Source: an uncultured Bacilli bacterium
GTDB lineage: Bacteria; Bacillota_I; Bacilli_A; RF39; UBA660
Direction of reading: 5' to 3'
Assembly: GCA_947625315.1 (NCBI GenBank)
Contig: CANQOE010000058.1
Coordinates: 1 to 7,400, forward strand
DNA: 7,400 bases
A model generated the notes under the pieces. The model ran no database searches and had not been told where the DNA came from. It saw nothing but the letters and a program-made list of their open reading frames with translations. Shown one piece after another: positions 1 through 6,107 of this stretch; position 1 is the first letter of the stretch; every line of letters starts with the position of its first letter. A program made the translations under genes and the position numbers.

Positions 1-509
1 ACTTTTATTTGGTTTTGATATTCTTTGTTTCCTACTTGTTCATTTGTTGCACTATATTCTACCCATTCTTTTAATTCAAATTCTTTGATTTCATTTTCTT
101 TTAGTGTTCCAGTATATAATTCTGTATCTTTTCCTTCAATTGTTTTTATTATATAATCAAAGTTTCCTTCACTTTTTAAACTTGCTCTTATATACTTATC
201 TTCTATTCCATTATCTATTTCTTTTTTCTCTAAACTTATTTTATAATTCTCATTTGTTTTACAAGTGTTTCTTATTCTAAACTTATACCCTTTGTTTTCT
301 ATTCCTTCGATATCACTTACTGGGACGGCATTAGTTATTTCTATATTTGCTTTATCTACATCTTCTATGGTTATATTTAAACATCCTGTTTTAAAGCTAT
401 ATTCATTTTTATTCTTTACATTTACTGACAAATAAGCATAACTTAAACCACTTATTATTAATCCAAATACTATTATACTTATTACTAATATCTTCTTTTG
501 ATTATTCAT
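1..509 (-). CDS. Exported TasA/camelysin-like protein, N-terminal part (runs off the left edge)
   Basis: The reading frame is open from the ATG at 509 to the left edge, giving 169 residues plus a partial codon with no stop. Residues 1-6 are polar/basic (NNQKK), and residues 7-27 form a hydrophobic segment ending in SGLSYAYLS. That is the style of signal peptide seen in TasA/camelysin-type proteins processed by SipW-like signal peptidases. The rest is a beta-rich extracellular-looking domain with cysteines at 43 and 83, a segment around residues 76-92 (YKFRIRNTCKTNENYKISL) like the beta-sandwich of that family, and a tryptophan-containing stretch near residue 149 (LKEWVEYSATNEQ). The start is supported by an AAAGGAAG site 7 nt upstream. 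Transcription comes from the sigma-A promoter at 555-583, which is surrounded by three operator copies. Family assignment rests on the leader and general pattern, so it is moderate; no catalytic motif is visible. Any sipW-like partner would lie outside the window. Confidence 0.65.
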   Translation of the reverse strand, partial: MNNQKKILVISIIVFGLIISGLSYAYLSVNVKNKNEYSFKTGCLNITIEDVDKANIEITNAVPVSDIEGIENKGYKFRIRNTCKTNENYKISLEKKEIDNGIEDKYIRASLKSEGNFDYIIKTIEGKDTELYTGTLKENEIKEFELKEWVEYSATNEQVGNKEYQNQIK

Positions 510-516
510 ATTAATA

Positions 517-524
517 CTTCCTTT
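517..524 (-). promoter_or_regulatory. Ribosome binding site of the exported protein
   Basis: On the minus strand AAAGGAAG lies 7 nt before the ATG at 509. It directly abuts the promoter-proximal operator copy at 526-545, so a bound repressor would sit just upstream of the region encoding this site. Confidence 0.7.
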
Positions 525-525
525 C

Positions 526-545
526 ATACAATATATGACTTGTAT
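526..545. promoter_or_regulatory. Operator copy A (ATACAA-N8-TTGTAT)
   Basis: A 20-bp inverted repeat with perfect 6-bp arms: ATACAA at 526-531 and TTGTAT at 540-545, spacer 8. It lies in the 5' untranslated region of the exported-protein gene, downstream of the predicted transcription start. It is one of three copies in this gap and probably binds the adjacent XRE-family protein; the link to that protein is inferred from position. Confidence 0.65.
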
Positions 546-554
546 TATAAATTA

Positions 555-583
555 ATTATACAAAACATCATTTGTAAAGTCAA
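555..583 (-). promoter_or_regulatory. Sigma-A promoter of the exported-protein gene
   Basis: On the minus strand TTGACT (578-583) is followed after exactly 17 nt by a perfect TATAAT (555-560). Transcription would begin near 548, leaving about 39 nt before the ATG at 509. Operator B (558-577) overlaps the -10 and fills the spacer, operator C (583-602) touches the -35, and operator A (526-545) lies just downstream of the start. This strong promoter is therefore placed to be tightly repressed. Confidence 0.8.
558..577. promoter_or_regulatory. Operator copy B (ATACAA-N8-TTGTAA)
   Basis: Same 20-bp architecture as copies A and C, with one mismatch in the right arm: ATACAA at 558-563 and TTGTAA at 572-577, spacer 8. 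It occupies the region between the -35 and -10 of the minus-strand promoter and overlaps three bases of the -10, so binding would directly exclude RNA polymerase. Confidence 0.6.
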
Positions 584-602
584 TACAAGTATTTAATTGT
601 AT
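583..602. promoter_or_regulatory. Operator copy C (ATACAA-N8-TTGTAT)
   Basis: Perfect arms ATACAA at 583-588 and TTGTAT at 597-602, spacer 8. It touches the upstream edge of the minus-strand -35 and lies 25 bp upstream of the regulator's ATG at 628. It could therefore also mediate autoregulation. I do not see a convincing plus-strand promoter for the regulator; any -35/-10 pair there is weak and would overlap copies B and C. Confidence 0.65.
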
Positions 603-627
603 GAGAAAATAATAACGGTGATAATAA

Positions 628-858
628 ATGAATATAACAAGATTAAAAGAAATTAGAGAAGATAAAGATTTAAATCAATCAGATGTAAGCAAAGTACTAG
701 GTATTAAACAACAACAATATAGCGAATATGAACGTGGTGTTGTTTTAATATCCATTGAAAAAATAGATAAATTAGCCAGCTTTTATAATACATCAATCGA
801 TTATTTATTAGGAAGAACCGACGAACGCAAACCCTACCCTAAAAGCATTTTAAAATAA
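628..858 (+). CDS. XRE/Cro-CI family helix-turn-helix regulator
   Basis: This 76-residue protein is almost entirely one HTH domain. The first helix is LKEIREDKDL (residues 6-15), the positioning helix QSDVSKVLGI (17-26), the recognition helix KQQQYSEYERG (27-37), followed by a supporting region ISIEKIDKLASFYNTSIDYLLG (42-62). That order and the YSEYERG and SIDYLLG motifs are typical of XRE regulators that dimerise on inverted-repeat operators. The C-terminal tail (63-76) is short, with no sensor or peptidase domain. The ATG has a GGTGAT site at 617-622, 5 nt away. It is divergent from the exported-protein gene and shares with it a gap holding three 20-bp operators, so I infer that it represses that gene. 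It ends 1 nt before the stop codon of the convergent gene, with no visible terminator between them. Its small size is normal for SinR-like or phage Cro-like repressors. Confidence 0.9.
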   Translation: MNITRLKEIREDKDLNQSDVSKVLGIKQQQYSEYERGVVLISIEKIDKLASFYNTSIDYLLGRTDERKPYPKSILK

Positions 859-859
859 T

Positions 860-1396
860 TTATCTATATTTTAATATTTCATCTTCTAAATAACTTTCAT
901 AATTTTCATAATAATAAACATTTTTATTTTTAAGTTTTATTTTAGGAATATTTTTATTTAATCCCCAAAAAATTAAATCTTTTTTTATATAATCTTTTAA
1001 ATAATCTAAAATAGCTACAATATCTTTAAAATAATCCAAATCTAAAAACAAATCATTAACAACCATATAACTATTATTTAATTCGATTATTGAATATTTA
1101 TCTTCATAATAATCTTTTATATCTTTAAATATTACTTTATTAAAGCCTAATTCTAAAAATATATTTTCTATAAAAGCTAAATCACTAACTAAATAAAAAC
1201 TATCTTTAATAACTTCAATATTTTCTCCTAAAAATTTTAATTTAATCTTTTCTTTTTTTTGAATCTTCATAAATTCTTCCATAAAACTACTTTTATTAAC
1301 TATTCTTCCTTTAACAATAATATCCTTTAATTTATATTTTATAACTCTTTTTTTATATATAATTTTTAATATATCATCAACAATAAAAATAATCAC
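860..1396 (-). CDS. Hypothetical 178-aa protein, unrecognised
   Basis: I do not recognise this protein. It is lysine-, isoleucine- and aspartate-rich, starts with a beta-strand-like MIIFIVDDILKIIYKK, and alternates short hydrophobic strands with charged helices through to the C-terminus (NYESYLEDEILKYR). There is no signal peptide or obvious membrane segment. The early part, with a strand pair, GRIVNKSSFMEEF and then strands near KLKFLGENIEVI, faintly recalls actin-like folds such as PilM/FtsA, but no nucleotide-binding motif is visible and I give this little weight. I place the start at the GTG at 1396, because the upstream in-frame GTG at 1405 lies inside the AGGTGA ribosome binding site. 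The gene follows the terminator of the SpoIIQ-like gene, so it probably has its own promoter or relies on readthrough. A candidate -10 (TATATT) in the AT-rich leader has no clear -35. It converges on the regulator gene with a 1-nt gap. Confidence 0.7.
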   Translation of the reverse strand: MIIFIVDDILKIIYKKRVIKYKLKDIIVKGRIVNKSSFMEEFMKIQKKEKIKLKFLGENIEVIKDSFYLVSDLAFIENIFLELGFNKVIFKDIKDYYEDKYSIIELNNSYMVVNDLFLDLDYFKDIVAILDYLKDYIKKDLIFWGLNKNIPKIKLKNKNVYYYENYESYLEDEILKYR

Positions 1397-1400
1397 ATCT

Positions 1401-1407
1401 ATCACCT
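1401..1407 (-). promoter_or_regulatory. Ribosome binding site that decides the start of the 178-aa gene
   Basis: The minus strand reads AGGTGAT here, 4 nt before the GTG at 1396. The longer reading frame would begin with the GTG contained within this same motif (1403-1405), which leaves no separate binding site for it. The downstream GTG is therefore the better start. Confidence 0.65.
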
Positions 1408-1440
1408 ATATATAATATAACCCAAATAAATTATTCTATT

Positions 1441-1466
1441 AAAAAAAACTTGAAAAAATTCAAGTT
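1441..1466 (-). terminator. Rho-independent terminator of the spoIID-spoIIQ operon
   Basis: A perfect 8-bp stem pairs 1459-1466 with 1447-1454 around a 4-nt loop; reading on the minus strand the arms are AACTTGAA and TTCAAGTT. They are followed by a run of eight T (complement of 1441-1448) that shares two bases with the stem. The stop codon of the SpoIIQ-like gene (1465-1467) overlaps the first arm. The stem is AT-rich, but the tail is strong and the orientation fits only the minus-strand operon. Confidence 0.8.
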
Positions 1467-2103
1467 AATTTAAAGTACTAGGATCCATTTCTAAAAAATT
1501 AAGAGGGTCTATTAAAGTACCATTATAATATACTTCAAACAACAAATTATTTTGTTTACCATTTATTTTATTATTGCCACTTGTCGCAATACTTTCGCCT
1601 TGACTTATAAAATCTCCTACTTTAACTTTAATATTATCAACACTATAATAAATAGTTCTTAAATTAGTATTATGTTCTACTTCTACAACATTACCTAATA
1701 CTTCATCTTGTTTAATATTAAGAATTGTTCCATCTAAAACAGCGACACAATCAAAAGCCTCATCAGCTTTATATAATACTCCGGTATTTTTCATATAAGT
1801 ATTTTCAAACACAATTAAAGATTGTTCTTGTCTTGCTTCTTCTCCATTAATATCGTAAAAATATTTATCGATTTGGACACTATCTCCTACATAAGGATTA
1901 ATAATATGGGGATTTATTCCTCCGGTAATATTAATTACTGGTTCATCAGTTTCTTTAAATACTTCTGTTGTATAAGTATAATTATCTTGGCTTTTTAGTA
2001 AATTACTAACTAGACTAACTGCCCCAAAAATTAACATTAAAACTATTACATATAAAGTTGGTAATACATAACCCTTTAATTTCCTTTGCTTCATTCTTTG
2101 CAT
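1465..2103 (-). CDS. spoIIQ: SpoIIQ-like protein: membrane-anchored degenerate LytM/M23 domain
   Basis: This 212-residue protein has a basic N-terminus (QRMKQRKLK), one transmembrane segment at about residues 12-36, a linker, and an M23/LytM-like domain from about residue 96. In Bacillus subtilis SpoIIQ is made in the forespore, faces the intermembrane space and binds SpoIIIAH to hold the engulfing membranes together. The diagnostic run is present: SLIVFENTYMKNTG, AVLDGTI, VKVGDFISQGESIATSG, LLFEVYYNGTLIDPL. The zinc-binding positions of active M23 peptidases are all altered: N106 and L110 stand where His and Asp are expected, S154 replaces the HLS histidine, and N186/L188 replace the HxH pair. 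It is therefore predicted to be a scaffold, not a peptidase. I chose the ATG at 2103, 4 nt after AGAAAGG; the TTG at 2106 lies only 1 nt after that site. It follows spoIID by a 46-nt gap with no terminator, so the two are probably cotranscribed. Confidence 0.85.
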   Translation of the reverse strand: MQRMKQRKLKGYVLPTLYVIVLMLIFGAVSLVSNLLKSQDNYTYTTEVFKETDEPVINITGGINPHIINPYVGDSVQIDKYFYDINGEEARQEQSLIVFENTYMKNTGVLYKADEAFDCVAVLDGTILNIKQDEVLGNVVEVEHNTNLRTIYYSVDNIKVKVGDFISQGESIATSGNNKINGKQNNLLFEVYYNGTLIDPLNFLEMDPSTLN

Positions 2104-2149
2104 CAAACCTTTCTACTAATAAGTTTGAGCTTTTTTTCTAGTTTTATAC

Positions 2150-3109
2150 CTAAAGTTTAGTAATTTCTGTATTTTGATAATAATGTTTTAATATATCTTG
2201 ATAATTATTTCCTTCACTTGCCATTCCATTAGCTCCATATTGACTTAAACCAACTCCATGTCCAAAACCATAAGTAGTAATGGTTATTTCATTATTATTT
2301 ACCGAAAAATTAAAATCAGTTGATTTTAAACTTAATTTACTAAATACTTCTCTACCGGTAAATGTTTTATTATTAATGGTTATACTTCTAACATAATTAT
2401 TCTCGGCTCTAACAACATTTGCAATATTAATATCTCCACATGTAATATCAAGTTTATTACAAAAAGTAGTTTTATCCATAACTCTTGAAGAACTATAAGC
2501 TTTATATTGTTTATCCCAACTACTATCTACACTTTTTAAATATTCTTTATTTTCTTTAAATACGACACTAGCATCATCAGTATAACCATTAGAAATTGCA
2601 AAATAATGAGCAATTATTACTTGATCATTATAAGTTATTACTTCGCCTCTAGTATCATCAACTGCTTCTTTAATTCGCGCTAAATAATAATCATAATCAC
2701 TACCCCATTTTTTATGCATAGCCTCATCTGTTAAATATACTTGGTCATTTGTCGTCGTTGCTAAAACATAACCTTCAATATTTTGCATTTTATAAACAGC
2801 ATAAGTTCGGGCGGCTACTGCTTGAGCTTTTAAAGCTTCCATATTAAATGAAGCCGGCATTTCTCCAGCCACAACTCCCACGATATAATCTTCTAAATCT
2901 AAATAATAAGCTTCTGATTTATCGGTATTTTGACTTATTAAAACTTGATAATCATCTTCTTTTGTTTCTTCTTGATCCATCATAATGGGTAATTCTAAAT
3001 TATATTTTTCTAAAGTTGTTGCTTGATAAACTTTTATATCTTCATCTTTATTACTAAAAATAGCTATTGGTACTAAAAGAACTGCTATTATAAATAATAT
3101 TTTATTCAT
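2150..3109 (-). CDS. spoIID: Stage II sporulation protein D, peptidoglycan lytic transglycosylase
   Basis: This 319-residue protein has an N-terminal membrane anchor at residues 4-19 (ILFIIAVLLVPIAIFS) and the SpoIID domain from about residue 66. SpoIID cleaves glycan strands in the septum and ahead of the engulfing membrane, with SpoIIM and SpoIIP. The signature segment LEDYIVGVVAGEMPASF (72-88) contains the expected catalytic glutamate, E83, and is followed by EALKAQAVAARTYA (91-104). Further family motifs are the SNGYTDDAS segment (173-181) and the C-terminal GFGHGVGLSQYGANGMA (281-297). Length and domain order are normal. Cysteines at 217 and 224 might form a pair but are not a recognised motif. 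The start has a strong GGAGGA site 3 nt upstream at 3113-3118. The SpoIIQ-like gene follows in the same direction. A candidate sigma-E promoter lies at 3133-3165, consistent with mother-cell expression, although in B. subtilis spoIIQ is under forespore control. Confidence 0.95.
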   Translation of the reverse strand: MNKILFIIAVLLVPIAIFSNKDEDIKVYQATTLEKYNLELPIMMDQEETKEDDYQVLISQNTDKSEAYYLDLEDYIVGVVAGEMPASFNMEALKAQAVAARTYAVYKMQNIEGYVLATTTNDQVYLTDEAMHKKWGSDYDYYLARIKEAVDDTRGEVITYNDQVIIAHYFAISNGYTDDASVVFKENKEYLKSVDSSWDKQYKAYSSSRVMDKTTFCNKLDITCGDINIANVVRAENNYVRSITINNKTFTGREVFSKLSLKSTDFNFSVNNNEITITTYGFGHGVGLSQYGANGMASEGNNYQDILKHYYQNTEITKL

Positions 3110-3112
3110 AGT

Positions 3113-3118
3113 TCCTCC
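3113..3118 (-). promoter_or_regulatory. Ribosome binding site of spoIID
   Basis: The minus strand reads GGAGGA, the best match to the anti-Shine-Dalgarno sequence in this window, ending 3 nt before the ATG at 3109. The spacing is somewhat short, but no other in-frame start fits better. Confidence 0.7.
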
Positions 3119-3132
3119 ATATATCTTTCTTA

Positions 3133-3165
3133 ATTATATGTGAGTAACTATTAAAAAATTTATTC
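3133..3165 (-). promoter_or_regulatory. Candidate sigma-E promoter upstream of spoIID
   Basis: On the minus strand CATATAAT (3133-3140) resembles the sigma-E -10 element, and GAATAAAT (3158-3165) lies 17 nt upstream where an ATA-containing -35 is expected. The match to the -35 is loose in such AT-rich DNA. The same -10 also contains TATAAT, but no sigma-A -35 is correctly spaced (the nearest TTGAAT is 23 nt away). Assignment to sigma-E leans on the known regulation of spoIID. Confidence 0.4.
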
Positions 3166-3174
3166 AAAAAAAGA

Positions 3175-3471
3175 TTATTTTTTAGTTTTTAATAATTCTA
3201 AAAATTCTAAATTTTTTCCTATTTTAAAAACAAAATAATCTCCTAAATTTTCTTTAATAATTAAAATTCTTTTTTCAATATCTTTACTATCTTCTTCAAA
3301 TAAATCTAAATATTTTAAGATAATATCATTTATAAAATAAAAATCATATTTTTTAAAAACTTTATAAACTTCTAAAAAGTTTTTTTCATCTAAACTATTT
3401 AAATATCTTTCATCATAGTTTTCTAATAAAGTTTCAAAATTTTCTTTACTTAAATATTTTTCTAAAAACAT
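3175..3471 (-). CDS. Hypothetical 98-aa helical protein, overlapping the helicase gene
   Basis: Not recognised. The sequence is almost entirely predicted helix, acidic and lysine-rich, with regularly spaced aromatic and leucine residues (FETLLENYDERYL, FLEVYKVFKKYDFYF, IILKYLDLF) and a terminal FKIGKNLEFLELLKTKK. There is no signal peptide, membrane span or catalytic motif; it looks like a small cytoplasmic helical-bundle protein. Its ATG lies within the last codons of the helicase gene, giving a 10-nt overlap in another frame and suggesting translational coupling. A weak AGAG site lies 11 nt upstream. It is the last gene of the helicase cluster; no convincing terminator follows, and the 65-nt gap to spoIID contains only an AT-only hairpin and the possible sigma-E promoter. 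It could be an accessory partner of the helicase, but only position suggests that. Confidence 0.75.
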   Translation of the reverse strand: MFLEKYLSKENFETLLENYDERYLNSLDEKNFLEVYKVFKKYDFYFINDIILKYLDLFEEDSKDIEKRILIIKENLGDYFVFKIGKNLEFLELLKTKK

Positions 3472-6107
3472 AAAATATTATTCTCTTTTCCATAATTTTC
3501 AATTAAATCACTAACACTTATTCCATATCTTACTTCTAAATCAACATTACTCATATAAAATATTTCATGTAATTTATCTCCCACAATTAAAGGTTGATTA
3601 TTTTCTCTTAAATAAATTATTTTCACTTTTAATTCTTTAATTGGCATTCTTTTTAAGAAGGGATATTTATTTTCATCAATACCTAAAATATTGAGTAACA
3701 TTCTAATTTCTTTATTGTTTTTGCCTATTTCAAAAATAATTCCAATATTTTCTAACTTCTCTACTTGTTCATCAGTCAATGGCTTAAAACCGCCTTTTCT
3801 TTCTTCTTTAGATATACTCCTATTTTTATAAGCTGTTTTTTGATTTTTAAGCCATAATCCTAATTTATAACCATTTTCATTATATTCATAACCATTTAGG
3901 GTTTTAAAGTCAGCTAGCACTTTCAAATTTCCATAATGTTCATAATAAGTTTTAGCTAAATTATACCAATCATCCCAAGTCATTTTAGGTATAACAAAAA
4001 TCATGTCAATTGCTTCTAATTTTTGAACTTGTTCATCAGTTAATGGTTTAAAATTATCTATCTGCATTTCTTCAGCAAAAATTTGTTTTTTACAGTTCAT
4101 TCTTTGTATAATAACCCATTGACCTAAGCTATAACCTTCTTCCGCATCTTCATAACCATTTAAAGTTTTAAAATTATATGGAATATTTAAATTATCATAA
4201 TGTTCATGATAGGCTTTAGCTAGATTATACATAAATTCCCAGTGATCTAAATATACATTAAAAATCATACCTATTGCTTTTAATTTTTGGACTTGTTCAT
4301 CACTTAAAGGTTTTAAACGATTTTTTCTTTTTTCTTTAGAAATATTTCTATTTTTATATGATCCCCTTTGAGCTCCAATCCATACTCTTAAATTATAACC
4401 ATTTTCATTATACTCATAGCCATTTAGAGTTTTAAAAGCTTGTGGTACTTTTAAATTTCCATGATGTTCAAAGTAAGCTTTAGCTAGATTATACATAAAT
4501 TCCCAATGATCTAAATGTATATCAAAAATCATCTCAATTTTTTTTAATTTTTGGACTTGTTCATCACTTAAGGGTTTAAAATTATTTTTTCTTTCTTCTT
4601 TGGATATATTTCTATTTTTATAAGCTACTCTTTGAGTAACAATCCAATGGCCTAAATTATAACCATTTTCATTATAATCATATCCATTTATCGTTTTGAA
4701 ATCTTGAGGTATTTTTAAATTCCCATGATGTTCAAAGTAAGCTTTAGCTAGGTTATACCAATCATCCCAAGTTCTAACAGCTAATCTTTCTTTCATATAA
4801 CTTAACATATTAAATATATTTCGACATTCCATATCTAAATCAAACAAAGCATCAGTTAATTTAATTACCCGCTTGTAACTTGGTTTATTCTTTTTTTGAT
4901 ATTTTTTAATTCTGCTTCCTAAATTATCTTCCAGTTCTTTTATATATTCAAAATTACCCGCGATATCGATTATATAAGGTGCTTCTTTTCGCTCATTTTT
5001 AACACTTAAAGCTCTTCCTAGTTGTTCATAAAAAACAATATCACTTTTAGTAGGTCTCGCTAGAATAACTCCATCTACACCCGGAGCATGTACCCCTTCA
5101 TTATATTGATTAATGGCAAACATTACTCTTAATTTATTTTTTACATCATTGCCATTAATATCTTTATCTTGATAAAACATATCTCTATTTAATTTACCAA
5201 GCTTTTCATCTTTACTTGTTGTTTTATAAAATACAATATCTTCTTTATTTATATAAGAACTAAACCAATTATAAGCTTCTTTTATAATTACATCAATATC
5301 ATTAACATCTTTTTCTTGCATAAATGGACAGAAAAATATTATTTTATCACCATTTTTAACATATTTTTTTATTAAAGTATCAATATTTAAAGCTTGATTA
5401 GCTCTATTTTTAATATCATCTAATATTTTTAAATATGATTCTTTAAAATCTTCATATTTATCTAAATTTAATCTTTCTCTTAATTGTTTTTCCGTTTCCA
5501 GCAAAATAGCATTTCCGCATCTATACACAGGTTTAGGTAAAACTTCATCGATTAAAGCATCTACTAAATCATAACGATTAACAATTTTACCAGCATATAT
5601 TTCTTCTGTCCCTTCAAGGGTCATATCTCGCTCATAAATCGTTCCTCTATCTCTTACTTCATAAGCCGTCATTCCAAACATCAACATCTTGGGATGAGTT
5701 TCTTTTATCGTATTGATTCTAGCTCCCCAAATTGGTGCTCCCAAATGATGTAATTCATCAGTTATCAACATATCACATTCTAAAGAAGACATCTCTTGTT
5801 TGCTCATATCAACTAAACTTTGATAAGTTAATATTTTTAAATTAGGTAAATCTTCTTCTTTTAAATTATTTTCTTCTATAATTTTTAAAATATGTTCTTT
5901 AATACTATTAAATGGAACTAACCAAATTATTTTCTTATCTCTATTTTGATAAACAAGTTCTAAAGCAACATATGATTTACCTGTTCCTGTAGCTTGTACA
6001 ATTCCCACAATTTCTTCACCATTATTAAAAGCTTCTTCAACTTTTAAAAAACCTTCTTTATTGTGGTCATATAGATTAATTCGAAATTCTTCATTCATCA
6101 TAATCAT
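3462..6107 (-). CDS. SF2 DEAD/DEAH-like helicase with four C-terminal helicase-associated (HA) repeats
   Basis: This 881-residue protein begins with a superfamily 2 motor. Walker A is QATGTGKS (38-45), motif Ia is around WLVPFNSI (62-69), Walker B is DELH (117-120), a DEAH variant, and motif III is GMTAY (145-149). In the second RecA domain are KIIFFCPF (255-262), NEGVHAPGVDGVI (336-348) and motif VI as QLGRALS (362-368), in which the usual final arginine is serine. Residues 446-797 are four tandem HA domains (Pfam PF03457 type) of exactly 88 residues each; residues 798-881 form a C-terminal domain shared with the upstream paralogue. HA domains occur in variable numbers in bacterial helicases and are thought to bind nucleic acid. 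The motor should hydrolyse ATP to move along or remodel DNA or RNA; the substrate is unknown. The start overlaps the 75-aa gene by 17 nt. ATGs at 6107, 6101 and 6098 are all possible and no clear ribosome binding site chooses between them. Confidence 0.93.
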   Translation of the reverse strand: MIMMNEEFRINLYDHNKEGFLKVEEAFNNGEEIVGIVQATGTGKSYVALELVYQNRDKKIIWLVPFNSIKEHILKIIEENNLKEEDLPNLKILTYQSLVDMSKQEMSSLECDMLITDELHHLGAPIWGARINTIKETHPKMLMFGMTAYEVRDRGTIYERDMTLEGTEEIYAGKIVNRYDLVDALIDEVLPKPVYRCGNAILLETEKQLRERLNLDKYEDFKESYLKILDDIKNRANQALNIDTLIKKYVKNGDKIIFFCPFMQEKDVNDIDVIIKEAYNWFSSYINKEDIVFYKTTSKDEKLGKLNRDMFYQDKDINGNDVKNKLRVMFAINQYNEGVHAPGVDGVILARPTKSDIVFYEQLGRALSVKNERKEAPYIIDIAGNFEYIKELEDNLGSRIKKYQKKNKPSYKRVIKLTDALFDLDMECRNIFNMLSYMKERLAVRTWDDWYNLAKAYFEHHGNLKIPQDFKTINGYDYNENGYNLGHWIVTQRVAYKNRNISKEERKNNFKPLSDEQVQKLKKIEMIFDIHLDHWEFMYNLAKAYFEHHGNLKVPQAFKTLNGYEYNENGYNLRVWIGAQRGSYKNRNISKEKRKNRLKPLSDEQVQKLKAIGMIFNVYLDHWEFMYNLAKAYHEHYDNLNIPYNFKTLNGYEDAEEGYSLGQWVIIQRMNCKKQIFAEEMQIDNFKPLTDEQVQKLEAIDMIFVIPKMTWDDWYNLAKTYYEHYGNLKVLADFKTLNGYEYNENGYKLGLWLKNQKTAYKNRSISKEERKGGFKPLTDEQVEKLENIGIIFEIGKNNKEIRMLLNILGIDENKYPFLKRMPIKELKVKIIYLRENNQPLIVGDKLHEIFYMSNVDLEVRYGISVSDLIENYGKENNILCF
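3717..4772 (-). repeat. Four tandem 264-bp repeats coding HA domains of the complete helicase
   Basis: The four units lie at 4509-4772, 4245-4508, 3981-4244 and 3717-3980 in reading order, corresponding to residues 446-533, 534-621, 622-709 and 710-797. The anchor tryptophans W447, W535, W623 and W711 are exactly 88 residues apart. Each unit follows the pattern W-x3-YNLAK-x-Y-x-EH-x2-NL, then FKT-x-NGY, then W-x3-Q-[RK] and FKPL or LKPL-x-DEQV-x-KL. The third unit is the most diverged, with CKKQIFAEEMQID replacing the usual YKNR-IS-KEER segment. Confidence 0.9.

Noticed and set aside
540..600. A plus-strand sigma-A promoter for the regulator
   Set aside because: Candidates such as TTGTAA (572-577) have no acceptable -10 at 16-18 nt; pairing with TTTAAT at 592-597 leaves only 14 nt.
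855..862. Bidirectional terminator between the regulator and the convergent 178-aa gene
   Set aside because: The stop codons are 1 nt apart and no stem-loop is visible around the junction.
1403..1405. GTG as the start of the 178-aa gene
   Set aside because: It lies inside the AGGTGA ribosome binding site that correctly serves the GTG at 1396.
2104..2106. TTG as the start of the SpoIIQ-like gene
   Set aside because: It sits only 1 nt after the AGAAAGG site; the adjacent ATG at 2103 is a better codon with better spacing.
3165..3182. A-run/T-run hairpin after the 98-aa gene as a terminator
   Set aside because: The stem would consist almost only of A-T pairs in a very AT-rich region; too weak to call.
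3717..4772. CRISPR-like or intergenic direct repeats
   Set aside because: The regular 264-bp period is in frame and codes for HA protein domains; there are no short repeats with unique spacers.
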